Source: Candidatus Accumulibacter appositus
GTDB taxonomy: Bacteria; Pseudomonadota; Gammaproteobacteria; Burkholderiales; Rhodocyclaceae
Assembly: GCA_000585055.1 (NCBI GenBank)
Contig: JEMX01000022.1
Span: forward strand, 1 to 58,236
Reading direction: 5' to 3'
Length of the DNA stretch: 58,236 bases
Below, piece by piece: positions 25,883-35,811 of the stretch. The notes below the pieces were generated by a model. It saw only the letters and a program-made list of their open reading frames with translations, did no database searches and was not told the origin of the DNA. The position numbers and the translations under genes were made by a program. Every line of letters starts with the position of its first letter. The first letter of the stretch is position 1.

Positions 25883-26330
25883 GGAAGAAACGGACGAATT
25901 TGACATTCCAGGCACGGACGCTGGCAGCGCTGACGCCAGCAGCGCCGACGACGACTGGGCGGCGGCCATGGCCGAACAGGCACAGGCGGATACCGCGCCG
26001 GCCGCTGGCGCGCAAGCGGCCAACATCTTCCCGAGTTTTGACGAACCCGGCAACAAGACCTCGCTGATGAACGAACTGGACATGATTCTGGACATCCCGG
26101 TCCAGATCGCCGTCGAACTCGGGCGGGCCAAGATCACCATCAAGAACCTGCTGCAGCTGGCACACGGCTCGGTCGTCGAACTCGACGCCATGGCCGGCGA
26201 ACCGATGAGCGTTTTCGTCAATGGCACGCTGATCGCACAGGGCGAGGTGGTGGTGGTCAATGACAAGTTCGGAATTCGGCTGACGGATATCGTGACCCCC
26301 TCCGAAAGGGCTCGCCATATCGGACGCTGA
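25875..26330 (+). CDS. fliN: Flagellar motor switch protein FliN
   Basis: 151 residues from the ATG at 25875, overlapping the fliM end (ATGGATAA). An acidic, Ala-rich N-terminal extension of about 70 residues precedes the SpoA domain (LDMILDIPVQIAVELGRAKI, LLQLAHGSVVELDAMAGEP, VVVNDKFGIRLTDIV). FliN forms the bottom of the C ring. Confidence 0.96.
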   Translation: MDKEETDEFDIPGTDAGSADASSADDDWAAAMAEQAQADTAPAAGAQAANIFPSFDEPGNKTSLMNELDMILDIPVQIAVELGRAKITIKNLLQLAHGSVVELDAMAGEPMSVFVNGTLIAQGEVVVVNDKFGIRLTDIVTPSERARHIGR

Positions 26331-26354
26331 CCGTCTCGGCGCCTTCCGGAAACG

Positions 26355-26891
26355 GTGAGCCGGTCGATCACGGCGTTTGCGCTTCGCCGCGCTTCCTTTA
26401 AGATAGCGAGCAGCATCCCGAGCCGGCCGACCCTCTTGCTTCGACACCTAAAGCCCTTTGTTTACCACCCGACGCGCAATGCGTGCTGGCTGTTGTGCGC
26501 ATCGTTTTCGAGTGGCGCGCTAGCGCAGCAGGCAACGCTTCCCGATCCGCCCGGCCTGTCGCTGGCGACAATGCTGCAAACCGTCGTCGGACTGGCGGTG
26601 GTCATTGCCATTCTGTTTCTGGCCGCCTACTTTCTGCGCCAGTTCAACGGCGGTCGCGGTTTCGGCAGCAATGGCCCGATGCGCGTCGTCGGCGGCCTGA
26701 TCATCGGCAGCAGAGAGCGCATCGTGCTGGTCGAGGTTGGCGACACCTGGCTGGTTGTCGGCCTGGTGCCGGGCCAGATCCGCACCCTGCATACCCTGCC
26801 CAAAGGCGAGCTGCCATCGAGCGGCGACGGTGAAAAGCCTTTTTCGAAATGGCTCCAGCAGATCGCCGAGCGCAAGAATGAAGGCCGCTAG
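26355..26891 (+). CDS. fliO: Flagellar biosynthesis protein FliO
   Basis: Up to 178 residues from a GTG at 26355; the true start is unsure and may lie closer to the hydrophobic segment [16 protein letters not shown]. The single membrane helix [20 protein letters not shown] is followed by a small cytoplasmic domain ([20 protein letters not shown]). FliO assists FliP assembly. The end overlaps the fliP start by 14 bases. Confidence 0.88.
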   Translation: MSRSITAFALRRASFKIASSIPSRPTLLLRHLKPFVYHPTRNACWLLCASFSSGALAQQATLPDPPGLSLATMLQTVVGLAVVIAILFLAAYFLRQFNGGRGFGSNGPMRVVGGLIIGSRERIVLVEVGDTWLVVGLVPGQIRTLHTLPKGELPSSGDGEKPFSKWLQQIAERKNEGR

Positions 26892-27639
26892 ACTCCGCCG
26901 CCGCGGCTTCCTGCTCGCACTGCTGACCTTGCTCGCACCGCTGGCGGCCTGGGCCCAGGCCGGCGGCCTGCCGGCGCTGACCAGCACCCCGGGCGCGGGC
27001 GGCAGCCAGACCTTCACGCTGTCGGTGCAGACCTTGCTGACGCTGACGGCACTGACCTTCATCCCGGCAGCGCTGCTGATGATGACCAGCTTCACCCGGA
27101 TCATCATCGTTCTGTCGCTGCTCCGGCACGCGCTGGGGACGCAAACCTCGCCGCCCAATCAGGTGCTGCTGGGGCTGGCACTCTTCCTGACCTTTTTCAT
27201 CATGTCGCCGGTGCTCGACAGTGTCTATAGCGAAGCCTATCAGCCGCTGTCGGAAAACAAGATCACCTACCTGCAGGCGATCGAACGCGGCGCCGTGCCA
27301 CTGCGCAAGTTCATGCTCAAGCAGACGCGCGAAGCGGATATCGCGCTCTTTGCGCGCATGGCCAACGCGCCCCGTTTCCAGTCTGCCGACGACATACCGA
27401 TGCGCTTGCTGGTTCCCGCTTTCGTCACCAGCGAACTGAAAACGGCTTTCCAGATCGGCTTCATCATCTTCATTCCCTTCCTGATCGTGGACATGGTCGT
27501 GGCCAGCGTGCTGATGTCGATGGGCATGATGATGATGTCGCCGGTGATGATCGCCCTGCCCTTCAAACTGATGCTCTTCGTACTCGTCGATGGCTGGCAT
27601 CTGATCCTCGGCTCGCTAGTCGCCAGTTTCGCCACATGA
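26878..27639 (+). CDS. fliP: Flagellar export gate protein FliP
   Basis: 253 residues from the ATG at 26878, which gives the usual cleavable signal peptide ([18 protein letters not shown]). Core segments [38 protein letters not shown] and the C-terminal [20 protein letters not shown] are diagnostic. Forms the export gate with FliQ and FliR. The stop overlaps the fliQ start (ATGA). Confidence 0.97.
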   Translation: MKAARLRRRGFLLALLTLLAPLAAWAQAGGLPALTSTPGAGGSQTFTLSVQTLLTLTALTFIPAALLMMTSFTRIIIVLSLLRHALGTQTSPPNQVLLGLALFLTFFIMSPVLDSVYSEAYQPLSENKITYLQAIERGAVPLRKFMLKQTREADIALFARMANAPRFQSADDIPMRLLVPAFVTSELKTAFQIGFIIFIPFLIVDMVVASVLMSMGMMMMSPVMIALPFKLMLFVLVDGWHLILGSLVASFAT

Positions 27640-27905
27640 CGCCCGAACTGGTCATGGATATTGGGCGGCAGGCGGTCGAGATGACCTTGCTGCTGGCCGC
27701 GCCACTGCTCCTCGCGGCGCTGCTGATCGGTTTGATCGTCAGCGTTTTTCAAGCCGCGACGCAGATCAACGAGCAGACCCTGTCGTTCATTCCCAAGCTG
27801 GTTGGGGTATTCCTGATCCTCCTCCTGGCCGGCCCTTGGATGCTGGGGCTGATGGTCGACTACGTGCGCCGGCTGTTCGAGAGCATTCCTCTACTGGTCG
27901 GCTAG
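27636..27905 (+). CDS. fliQ: Flagellar export gate protein FliQ
   Basis: 89 residues with two membrane helices ([40 protein letters not shown]) joined by [17 protein letters not shown], the family signature. Normal length. Overlaps fliP by four bases; seven bases to fliR. Confidence 0.97.
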   Translation: MTPELVMDIGRQAVEMTLLLAAPLLLAALLIGLIVSVFQAATQINEQTLSFIPKLVGVFLILLLAGPWMLGLMVDYVRRLFESIPLLVG

Positions 27906-27912
27906 GCCGGCG

Positions 27913-28692
27913 ATGATCAGCCTCACGTCGGCCGAGATCAACGCCTGGATCGTCGCTTTCTTCTTCCCGCTGGCGCGCGTCCTCGCCGTCCTGGTTAGCG
28001 CGCCACCGTTCAACAACCCCGCCCTGAGCGTCCGCGTGCGGCTGATCCTCGGCCTGGCGATCACCGTGGCCATCGCCCCGGCACTGCCGCCGATGCCGGC
28101 GATCGATCCGGCATCTGCCGCCGGTCTGCTGATCCTCGCGCAACAGGTGCTCATCGGCTTTGCCATGGGTTTCGCCGTGCGCCTGGTGCTCGGCGCGGTA
28201 GACCTGGCGGGCAGCATGATCAGCCTGCAGATGGGCCTCGGCTTCGCCAGTTCCTACGACCCACTGACTGCCGGTCAGACGGGAGTGATCTCGGAGTTCC
28301 TGGGCTTGCTGGCTCTGCTGATTTTCATGGCCATCAACGGACACCTGATGGTCATCGCCACCTTGACGCACAGCTTCACCGCCATTCCCGTCGCCGCGGC
28401 ACTGCCGGACTCTGGCAGCTGGTGGCAGCTGGCGCGTTCGGGCGCAATGGTCTTCTCGTCGGGGCTGCTCCTGGCGCTGCCCGTTCTCGTCGCGCTGCTG
28501 ATCACCAACTTGTCACTGGCCATCCTGGGCCGCGCCGCGCCACAACTCAACCTGATCGTGATTGGCTTTCCGCTGACCATCGCTCTCGGTTTCATCGGAC
28601 TGATGTTCGGTCTGTCCTATCTGAGCCAGCCCTTGCAGCAGGTCTTCGAGTACGGTCTGCAGGCGATGCTCGGGAATTTCTCGGCTCCTTAA
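27913..28692 (+). CDS. fliR: Flagellar export gate protein FliR
   Basis: 259 residues, about six membrane helices. VRLVLGAVDLAGSMISLQMG and FASSYDPLTAGQTGVISEFL are typical. Last gene of the plus-strand operon; its stop overlaps the stop of the converging lipoprotein gene by four bases, with no terminator between. Confidence 0.96.
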   Translation: MISLTSAEINAWIVAFFFPLARVLAVLVSAPPFNNPALSVRVRLILGLAITVAIAPALPPMPAIDPASAAGLLILAQQVLIGFAMGFAVRLVLGAVDLAGSMISLQMGLGFASSYDPLTAGQTGVISEFLGLLALLIFMAINGHLMVIATLTHSFTAIPVAAALPDSGSWWQLARSGAMVFSSGLLLALPVLVALLITNLSLAILGRAAPQLNLIVIGFPLTIALGFIGLMFGLSYLSQPLQQVFEYGLQAMLGNFSAP

Positions 28693-29237
28693 GGCGCCTT
28701 TTCGGGATCACTTTGGAGCAGCTGGAAAGTAGCTTCCGCGTAGCGATGCGTAAAAGGGGTGCTTGATTCGATACCCTCGGAATAGTCCAGAATCAGATAG
28801 CCCAGAAAGCCCCCCTTGCGCTGCAACTGCAGCGCTCGCCGCTTGAGAATCAATCCGGACTCGCCATCGCCGCCGGTGCGGAAACTTTTGGCGCGCATCG
28901 ACAACAGATAGGTGTTTCTGCCGACCATCCGCTCCTCGATCGTCCAGTTCGGTGCCAGCGGATCGTAAACCACATAGGTGGCGATCACCGCAGCGGCGGC
29001 CAGGCCGAGATTCGCAGCCGGTCCAGTGTATGCGGAAGCCCCGTAAGCCACCGCGCCGACCAGGGCAACGGCCTTACCAGGCTCGACGCTGACGGTCGGG
29101 TCGGGAGACTGCGCATAGCGGCTGTCCGGGGGATCGCTCACCGCCCGCGCCGGCGGCTGTACATCGACAGTGCCACAACCCGTCAGCAGCAGTGCCCCGA
29201 GAAAAAGGCCGGCAGGGATGAACCTTGACATACTCAT
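28689..29237 (-). CDS. Putative lipoprotein of unknown function
   Basis: 182 residues (or 180 from the second ATG). Lipoprotein signal with lipobox LLTGC (Cys near residue 21). A hydrophobic stretch follows near 55-92 (VALVGAVAYGASAYTGPAAN, then AAAAVIATYVVYD), then a soluble domain with YLLSMRAKSFRTGGDGESGL and LGYLILDYSEGIESSTPF. The C-terminal part looks like a periplasmic beta-rich domain. It is transcribed after flgL, separated by repeat copy D, so it could be a flagellar accessory protein. I do not recognise a named family. Confidence 0.75.
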   Translation of the reverse strand: MSMSRFIPAGLFLGALLLTGCGTVDVQPPARAVSDPPDSRYAQSPDPTVSVEPGKAVALVGAVAYGASAYTGPAANLGLAAAAVIATYVVYDPLAPNWTIEERMVGRNTYLLSMRAKSFRTGGDGESGLILKRRALQLQRKGGFLGYLILDYSEGIESSTPFTHRYAEATFQLLQSDPEKAP

Positions 29238-29239
29238 CG

Positions 29240-29367
29240 TTTAACGGTCATGACAGTCGAGACGCCCCAGATCATGAAAGTCAAGACCGCCCCCCTCTTT
29301 CCCCGGCCCTTCTCCCGCGAGGGGAGAAGGAAGTTTCGTGAGTCGCATGCGCGACTTTCACATTAAA
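29240..29367 (-). repeat. Dispersed three-hairpin repeat, copy D
   Basis: On the plus strand it starts TTTAACGGTCATGACAGTCG and ends GCGACTTTCACATTAAAG, a very complete copy. It lies between flgL and the lipoprotein gene; the flgL stop codon (TTA at 29363-29365) is part of its end. Confidence 0.88.
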
Positions 29368-30694
29368 GATAGCTGAACAGGCTCAGACCACTGATCGTGA
29401 CAAAGGACTTCTGGGCGGCTTCGAGACTGAGCTGCTGACGCGTGAAATCCGAAAGCGCTTGCGCGTAATCCAGATCCTGAAGCGCCGAAAGGCTCTGCTG
29501 ATGCAGGATATCGACCGCCGCCGAACTGTTGCTCAGGCCATCCAGTGCCTGCAGGCGCGAACCGACCGATGCCTGAACGCTGCTGACCTTGGCCTGCGCC
29601 TGGTCGAGATGGTTCAGATGTCCTGCCAGCTGACCGGTGAATTCGCTCCTCGCCTGACTCGAACCGAGCGGCGACTTGAGCAGGCCGATCAGCTCCTGCA
29701 TCGTCTGGAAGACGCTCTTGTTGCCACTCGGTGTGATGCTGAAGCTGTCACCATCGGCCGGCCGGCCGTTGATCACCACCTGTGCGCCAAAGTCCGCTGC
29801 CGGCGCATTGCTCAACAGTGGAATGGCCTGTCCGGCAGTAAATGGCAGCAGCTCACTGACCGGCCTGGCCGGCATCGGCGCCGCCGGCGGTGCCGGGGTC
29901 GAGACGTCGAACAACTGGTAATGACTGTCCCCGGCGACCGACGAGAACCTGATTTCCAGCGCTTGATTGCTGCTGCCCTGCCAGAAATCCGAGTTCAATG
30001 CCCGCTGCCACTTCTGCGGGTCAAGCACCGAGCCACTGTCAATCACTCCGCTACCCTGGTTCACTGAGCTAGCGTTGGCGCCGCCAGCGGCGGCCAGGAA
30101 GCTGCCATTGCCTTGCCGGATGTTCATGAACAGGTCGCTGCCGGCAATGCTGGTCGGCATCAGCTGCGCCAGCCCGACCTGCAGCAGACGTTCGCCGTCG
30201 TCACCAAAATAGCGGACCGCGGTCGGTGCCGCCGACGAGGTCGCCGCGCTGAGCACGAACGGCGTCGTCGCACCCTGGTGACCGGCAAAAAGATAATCGC
30301 CCTCGGCACTCTGGCTGTTGGCAATTCCCAACAGTTCCGAGAAGCGCGCCTCGAGTTCGCTGGCCACCGCCTGACGGTCGCTGTCACTGAGGATCGTGTT
30401 TCCGGCTTGAATGACGCGACCGCGAACGCTCTGCAAGAGATCGGTCACCGCGCCAAGCTGACTGTCCACCAGCCCCAGCCGGTCGACAGCCGCGCCCTGG
30501 TTACGCGCGTACTGAGCGGCGACCTCACGGGTCTGGGTGACGGTCAGCGCGCGTGCCGCGCCGACCGGATCGTCGGCCGGCGTGAGGATTCGCCGGCCGC
30601 TCGAAATCTGTTCCTGCAGTTTAAGCAGCTGGCTCTGATTGCGCTCCATGCCGCGCACACCGGCATCATAAAGTTGATTGCTGCTGATGCGCAT
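29363..30694 (-). CDS. flgL: Flagellar hook-filament junction protein FlgL (HAP3)
   Basis: 443 residues, flagellin-like. N-terminal MRISSNQLYDAGVRGMERNQ and the following LQEQISSGRRILTPADDPVG are the conserved D0/D1 part; the C-terminal LSLEAAQKSFVTISGLSLFS is the matching helix. The variable middle is about 250 residues. It links the hook to the filament. A GGAGAC ribosome site lies upstream. Follows flgK, with repeat copy E in between. Confidence 0.95.
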   Translation of the reverse strand: MRISSNQLYDAGVRGMERNQSQLLKLQEQISSGRRILTPADDPVGAARALTVTQTREVAAQYARNQGAAVDRLGLVDSQLGAVTDLLQSVRGRVIQAGNTILSDSDRQAVASELEARFSELLGIANSQSAEGDYLFAGHQGATTPFVLSAATSSAAPTAVRYFGDDGERLLQVGLAQLMPTSIAGSDLFMNIRQGNGSFLAAAGGANASSVNQGSGVIDSGSVLDPQKWQRALNSDFWQGSSNQALEIRFSSVAGDSHYQLFDVSTPAPPAAPMPARPVSELLPFTAGQAIPLLSNAPAADFGAQVVINGRPADGDSFSITPSGNKSVFQTMQELIGLLKSPLGSSQARSEFTGQLAGHLNHLDQAQAKVSSVQASVGSRLQALDGLSNSSAAVDILHQQSLSALQDLDYAQALSDFTRQQLSLEAAQKSFVTISGLSLFSYL

Positions 30695-30704
30695 TTTCGT
30701 CTCC

Positions 30705-30834
30705 TTTAACGGTCATGACATGTCGAGATACGCCAGATCATGAAAGTCATGACCGTTTCCCTCTTCCCCTGACCCTTCTCCCGGAAGGGGAAGGAAGGGA
30801 GCTTCGTGAGTCGCTTGCGCGACTTTTGCATTAA
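30705..30834 (-). repeat. Dispersed three-hairpin repeat, copy E
   Basis: On the plus strand starts TTTAACGGTCATGACATGTC and ends GCGACTTTTGCATTAAG. It lies between flgK and flgL and its right end includes the flgK stop codon (TTA at 30831-30833). The second stem is imperfect here. Confidence 0.85.
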
Positions 30835-32876
30835 GCCGCCAGTTCGAGAATCGTATCGAACAAGGAGGCGCCAATTTGAAATGCCCTCGCCGACGCTTGG
30901 TAGGCCTGCTGATAGCGAATGAGGTTCGCTGCCTCCTCGTCGAGGTTGACCGCCGAGAGCGAGTCGCGACTCGCTCTCGCCTGCGCCAACAGATTCTCCT
31001 GCGCTTCGCTGCTGACTTGCAGCTGGCGTGTCTTGTTGCCGGTTTCACTGACCAGGCGCGCGTACGCGTCCTGGTAGGAGGCCGTCTGCCCGGACATCGT
31101 CTGCTGGGTCTGCAGCTGCGCGAGCGACAGCGCGTTGCGCCCATCGGCCGTGGCACCGGTGTTGAGCTCGACCGAGAAACGGTCGCCATTATTCGGCAAA
31201 CCGGTGATAACGAAGCTGAAGCCCGCCGGTGGATTGACGTTGGCCGAGCCCACCAGGGTGAGCGTTGCGCCGCTGGTGTAAGCAATACCCTGATCGCTGG
31301 CGGTGATGTCTACGGGGGCCGCGCCATCGATCGAGACGCGCGCACCGACCGGGAAGTTGCGCAGTTCGCCAGCCTGGTATTCGAGACTGATCGGCAATCC
31401 GGCAACAGCGTCCGGATAGCCGGGTCCGGCTTGCCCCAGGGAAACGCTGGCCGAACCGGTATTGGCGGTGCCTGCGGCGGCCCGCAGTGGTCCGGCAGCG
31501 GCGATCAGACGCGAGTCGGCGACCAGCGCGGGATTCACGGCGATGCTGCGGGCCGCTCCCCGCGTCGGCTGAATCAGATAGCTGGAGCCTGCCAGCAGGG
31601 CGCCCGGTGCGGCCAGGACGAAGCCCTGCGGGTCGCTGCTCAGCTGTGCGTTCACCGCCGCCAGATCGGCCCCCGCCCATTGCTTGTTGTCGGTCAGGCG
31701 AGTCAGGGTCAGGCCAGCGCCGTCGGCATTGAGTCGGTAGTCGCTGTTACCCAGATCGGTGTAGTAATTGCCGTCGAACGGCGGCGGCGTGACGAAAGCA
31801 GCGCTGACCAGGGGACTGCCCGGTGGATTCCGGGTGTTGCCGACGACCACTGGCGGAGAAACCGAAAAGAACTGCGGCGTAAAGCTGGTCGGCGGCGTCG
31901 AGGCAAGCTGCGACTGACCGTAGAAATCCTGGCCGAGCGTGTGTTGTGCATTGAAGGTCAAGGCCAGCGAAGCCGCATGGCTGCCCAGATCGTTGCTCGC
32001 CCGATCCAGCGACTCGCTGCGGAAAGCCAGCAAGCCACTCAGGCTGCCGCCGCTGATCAGCGACTGTGGCATCTCCTGCACCCCGGCCGCGGTTCGCAGA
32101 CCGACTACCAGACGCGAGGAATCGGCACTCGACGGCATTGTCGCCATGCCGATCAGCTGCGCACCGACGACCAGTTGCTGACCACTACCGACGAAGACGT
32201 TGTAGCTGCCATCCGTATTGGTGGTGGTTCGGGTACGGATCAGCTGGTTCAGTTCGAGCACCATCTGGTCACGCGCATCGAGCAAATCGTTCGGCGGTTG
32301 GCCGGTCGAAGCTTCGGCCACCGAAATGCGGCCGTTCAGTGAAGCAATCTGCTCGCCATAGGAATTGATGCTAGCGACGGCAGCCGTGATTTCGCTGTTG
32401 ATGCCGCCGTACATCTCGGCCAGTTGATCGCTCAGCGACTGATAGCGGGCGGTCAATGACTGCGCCGCCGAGACCATCGCCTGACGGTTCGGCAACTGCG
32501 AAGGATTGGCGGCAAGATCCTGAACACTGCCGAAGAAGGACTGCAATGCTGGCGACAGGCCGGTGCCGGGATCGGCAAGCAGGTTATCGATCTGCCTGAT
32601 TTGCGTATAGTAGGTCTCGAGTTCACTAGCACTGCTCTGCGAACGATCCACCTGCTCACTGAGAAAGCGGCTGTACATGCGCTCGACCGTTGCCACGTGC
32701 GCACCCTGCCCGACATAGCCGGCGCCGGTCAGCAAGCCGACATTGCTCTCCTGGATGCTCCGCTGCCGAGAGAAGCCCGGGGTGTTGGCGTTGGCGATGT
32801 TGTGTTCGGTGGTCAGCAGCCCATACTGAGCCACGTTCAGACCGGTCACCGCGGTATTGATGATTCCTGAGCCCAT
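30831..32876 (-). CDS. flgK: Flagellar hook-associated protein FlgK (HAP1)
   Basis: 681 residues. N-terminal GSGIINTAVTGLNVAQYGLL and IANANTPGFSRQRSIQESN are the rod/hook/HAP signature; the C-terminal NLDEEAANLIRYQQAYQASA with the final LFDTILELAA is conserved. It is longer than enterobacterial FlgK, with the extra length in the surface domain. A sigma-28 promoter lies just upstream. It caps the hook before filament growth. Confidence 0.96.
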   Translation of the reverse strand: MGSGIINTAVTGLNVAQYGLLTTEHNIANANTPGFSRQRSIQESNVGLLTGAGYVGQGAHVATVERMYSRFLSEQVDRSQSSASELETYYTQIRQIDNLLADPGTGLSPALQSFFGSVQDLAANPSQLPNRQAMVSAAQSLTARYQSLSDQLAEMYGGINSEITAAVASINSYGEQIASLNGRISVAEASTGQPPNDLLDARDQMVLELNQLIRTRTTTNTDGSYNVFVGSGQQLVVGAQLIGMATMPSSADSSRLVVGLRTAAGVQEMPQSLISGGSLSGLLAFRSESLDRASNDLGSHAASLALTFNAQHTLGQDFYGQSQLASTPPTSFTPQFFSVSPPVVVGNTRNPPGSPLVSAAFVTPPPFDGNYYTDLGNSDYRLNADGAGLTLTRLTDNKQWAGADLAAVNAQLSSDPQGFVLAAPGALLAGSSYLIQPTRGAARSIAVNPALVADSRLIAAAGPLRAAAGTANTGSASVSLGQAGPGYPDAVAGLPISLEYQAGELRNFPVGARVSIDGAAPVDITASDQGIAYTSGATLTLVGSANVNPPAGFSFVITGLPNNGDRFSVELNTGATADGRNALSLAQLQTQQTMSGQTASYQDAYARLVSETGNKTRQLQVSSEAQENLLAQARASRDSLSAVNLDEEAANLIRYQQAYQASARAFQIGASLFDTILELAA

Positions 32877-32903
32877 GAGGTGAACCCCTGTTGGTATATT
32901 CCG

Positions 32904-32930
32904 TTAACGGCAGCGCAGCGCGAATGTTTA
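32904..32930 (-). promoter_or_regulatory. Sigma-28 promoter of flgK
   Basis: On the minus strand TAAA (32930-32927), 15 bases, then GCCGTTAA (32911-32904) fits the FliA consensus TAAA-N15-GCCGATAA with one mismatch. It ends 28 bases before the flgK ATG, in the flgJ-flgK spacer, so flgK and flgL can be expressed late and separately from flgB-J. Confidence 0.8.
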
Positions 32931-32938
32931 GGCTGCGC

Positions 32939-33904
32939 CTAGCCGGACAAGGCCTGGCGCAGGGTGTTGCCGGCAATGATGCGCGCCAGCTTGTCGGCAT
33001 ACATCGGGTCCGTGGCGTAGCCGGCCTGCTGCAATGAACGGGCGAACCGGACGCCGTCCTGCTGCCCGAGCACGCCCGCGTAGCGTGGCTGGCTGGCCAG
33101 CAGTTCGGCGTAATCGCGAAAGGCCTCGGCGTAGGAAGCATAGGCGCGGAAGCTCGCGTGCTCGGCCTGCGCCACGCCATTGACGAATTCCGTCGTAGCC
33201 ACCTCGACAGTCGCTCCCGACCAGTTGCGCCCGGCCTTGATCCCGAAGACATTGAAACTCGGCGAACCATCGGCGTTGCGGATTTCGTGCCGCCCCCAGC
33301 CACTCTCCAGCGCCGAGTGGGCGACCAGGAAGCGTGCCGGGACACCGGTGGCAGCCGCCGCCGCCTGGGCGTGTGGCCAGACGCGATCGACAAAGTCACG
33401 CGGCTCGGACGGCGAGCCCGCGGCCAGCGTTGCCGCGCGAGTGCTGGCCGCCGCGCCAGCCATCATGCCAGCAGGGTTGCCACTGGCAAGCAGATAAGCG
33501 GCCGCACTTGCCGGCGACAGCGAGTTCAGCGACTGCTGCAAGGCGTTGAGGCTTGCACTGCCGGCTTCGTCCTCGCCGGGCTTGGCCGCTCGCGCCGACT
33601 GCTGCTGCTCGATCAATTCCGCCAGACCCATGGGCATTTGGGTCGCCAGGTTAAGCGCCATTTGCTGATCGCCAAGGGCGGTGAAAAAGCTGCCTTGCTG
33701 GCTGTCCAGCATGCCGCCACTGATCGTCGCATCGCGCATGCTCTTCAGCAGCAGCTGCAAGAGCATGCCCTCGAATTGCTGTGCGACCTGCTTCATTCCT
33801 CCCTGCGCATCCTGAGCGATGCGAGCGCGCAGATCGGCGGCCGCGGCTGGATCGATAGCGAGGCGAGTGTTGGCAACATCCTTGGCAAGATCGATTGATT
33901 TCAT
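32939..33904 (-). CDS. flgJ: Flagellar rod-capping protein and peptidoglycan hydrolase FlgJ
   Basis: 321 residues from the ATG at 33904. The N-terminal rod-scaffold domain (VAQQFEGMLLQLLLKSMRDA) and the C-terminal glucosaminidase domain (FLVAHSALESGWGRHEIRNA, NVFGIKAG, FRAYASYAEAFRDYAELL) are both present, so this is the dual-domain form. It opens the peptidoglycan layer for the rod. Confidence 0.95.
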   Translation of the reverse strand: MKSIDLAKDVANTRLAIDPAAAADLRARIAQDAQGGMKQVAQQFEGMLLQLLLKSMRDATISGGMLDSQQGSFFTALGDQQMALNLATQMPMGLAELIEQQQSARAAKPGEDEAGSASLNALQQSLNSLSPASAAAYLLASGNPAGMMAGAAASTRAATLAAGSPSEPRDFVDRVWPHAQAAAAATGVPARFLVAHSALESGWGRHEIRNADGSPSFNVFGIKAGRNWSGATVEVATTEFVNGVAQAEHASFRAYASYAEAFRDYAELLASQPRYAGVLGQQDGVRFARSLQQAGYATDPMYADKLARIIAGNTLRQALSG

Positions 33905-33944
33905 GAGCAGAGGCTTGCTGTTGATGGACGTCTTGAACGACGAC

Positions 33945-35093
33945 TCAGATGATTTCAAGCTCGGCACGCAAGGCACCGGCCGCTTTCATGGACTGCAGGA
34001 TGGAGAGCAGATCCTGTGGTCCGGCACCGAGCGCATTGATCGCCTTGACGACCTCGGCGAGACTGACCCCGGCCTTCACCGACATCAGAGAGCCGCCCCC
34101 CTGTTTGATCTCGATCTCGCTCTGCGTCGTGGTCACCGTCTCCCCGGCCGCCAGCGCATTCGGCTGACTGACTTTCTGTTCGGTATTGACGACCACCGAG
34201 AGGTTGCCGTGCGCCACCGCGCAGGATTCGATGGTCACCATCTGGTTCATGACCACCGAGCCGGTACGCGGGTTGATGATCACTTTGGCGATCCCCTTGC
34301 TCGGCCGGACTTCGAGACTCTCCAGGTGGCCCAGGAAAGCAACTCTGCTGTTCGCGTCTTCGGGGGCCATCACCTGTACCCGCCGACCATCGAGTGCCTG
34401 TGCGGTGCCGGGACCGATGGCGCGGTTGATCACCTCGACCACGCGCTGGGTGGTGCCGAAATCGGTGGTGCGCATTTCGTAATGAACGAAAGGGCCCTGC
34501 CCCAAGGCCGTCGGAACCTCGCGCTCGACGGTTGCGCCGCCGACGATACGGCCGGCGAGCAGGTGATTGACCGTCACCCGGCTGCCCGCGGCCCCCGCGC
34601 CGACACCAGGAACCAACACATTACCCTGTGCTTGCGCGTAGATCTGACCATCGGCGCCTTTCAGCGGCGTCATCACCAGCGTCCCGCCGCGCAGGCTCTT
34701 GGCGTTGCCCATTGACGATACGGTAATGTCGATCACCTGCCCGATCCTGGCAAATGGCGGCAGATTGGCGGTCACCATCACCGCGGCAACGTTCTTCAGT
34801 TGCAGGGATTGCGTCGTCGGCAGGGTGGTGCCGAGCTGCGCCAGCATGTTGATGATGCTCTGGGTGGTGAAAGGCGTTTGCGTGGTCTGGTCGCCGCTGC
34901 CGTCCAGGCCGACGACCAGACCGTAGCCGACCAACTGGTTGTTGCGCACGCCCTGTACCGTGGCCAGATCCTTGATCCGTTCAGCCGCTGCCGGAAAACT
35001 CAGCAATGAAAGGGCGAGCAAACCGGCAAGAGCGGCAAAAACCGCCGCATGGCGTCGCGTTTTGCCGGTTTGCCTGGCGAGAGTCGGGGCCAC
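33945..35093 (-). CDS. flgI: Flagellar P-ring protein FlgI
   Basis: 382 residues with an N-terminal signal peptide ([25 protein letters not shown], cut after AAA; given here by its ends near residues 16-37). Core [38 protein letters not shown] and the C-terminal [20 protein letters not shown] are diagnostic. Forms the periplasmic bushing around the rod together with FlgH. Confidence 0.97.
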   Translation of the reverse strand: MAPTLARQTGKTRRHAAVFAALAGLLALSLLSFPAAAERIKDLATVQGVRNNQLVGYGLVVGLDGSGDQTTQTPFTTQSIINMLAQLGTTLPTTQSLQLKNVAAVMVTANLPPFARIGQVIDITVSSMGNAKSLRGGTLVMTPLKGADGQIYAQAQGNVLVPGVGAGAAGSRVTVNHLLAGRIVGGATVEREVPTALGQGPFVHYEMRTTDFGTTQRVVEVINRAIGPGTAQALDGRRVQVMAPEDANSRVAFLGHLESLEVRPSKGIAKVIINPRTGSVVMNQMVTIESCAVAHGNLSVVVNTEQKVSQPNALAAGETVTTTQSEIEIKQGGGSLMSVKAGVSLAEVVKAINALGAGPQDLLSILQSMKAAGALRAELEII

Positions 35094-35105
35094 TGTGTGT
35101 TCTCC

Positions 35106-35804
35106 TTAGAATGGCAAGACAGTAAGGAAGAATCGTGCCAGCCAGCCCATCACCTGCGCTTCGCTGATCGCTCCGCTCTCCTTGTATTCGATGCGCGCAT
35201 CGGCAATCTGCGACGAGGGGATGGTGTTGGCGGCGTTGACGAAATACGGATTGACGATACCCGAAAGCCGGATGTATTCCTGCCCCTGGCCAATGGCCAC
35301 CTGCTTTTCGCCGGAAACCAACAGATTGCCGTTCGGCAGGACCTCGATGACGGTCACCGTGATGGTCCCGGTGAATACGTTGTTGGCCGCCGAGTCGCCT
35401 TTGCCGGCGGCGACATTGCTGCTACTGGCGTTCAGCTCCCCGGGCCGGAACCAGTTGCCCGGCGAACCGGCGAACGGACCCGCGCTGGCGCTGATGCTGC
35501 CGGTCCGGCTGACGTTGGTGTTCGATTTGGTCGCCGCGTTGTTGTTCTCGCTGATGGTCACCGTGATCGTATCGCCGACGTAACGCGCGCGACGGTCTTC
35601 GAACAGGGTTCTCGAGGCTCCCGCCTGATAAATGCTGCCGGTCGCCGCCAGATTGGCTGCCAGGGCGTCGGTCCGGTACTGCGGGCGCGCCGTCATCGGC
35701 TGATGGATATTGGTGGGCGGCACGGTGGTGCACGCGGCCATCAGCAGCGCCACAGGAATCAGCAGCAGCCTTGTCTTGTTGGCCCGGCCTGTGGTGCTCA
35801 TCAA
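35106..35804 (-). CDS. flgH: Flagellar L-ring lipoprotein FlgH
   Basis: 232 residues. Lipoprotein signal with LMAAC lipobox (Cys near residue 25) for outer-membrane anchoring. Family segments SLFEDRRARYVGDTITVTIS-like region (TLFEDRRARYVGDTITVTIS), VSGEKQVAIGQGQEYIRLSG and VVNPYFVNAANTIPSSQIAD-type C-terminus are clear. Seven bases downstream of flgG. Confidence 0.97.
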   Translation of the reverse strand: MMSTTGRANKTRLLLIPVALLMAACTTVPPTNIHQPMTARPQYRTDALAANLAATGSIYQAGASRTLFEDRRARYVGDTITVTISENNNAATKSNTNVSRTGSISASAGPFAGSPGNWFRPGELNASSSNVAAGKGDSAANNVFTGTITVTVIEVLPNGNLLVSGEKQVAIGQGQEYIRLSGIVNPYFVNAANTIPSSQIADARIEYKESGAISEAQVMGWLARFFLTVLPF

Positions 35805-35811
35805 TCGCCTC

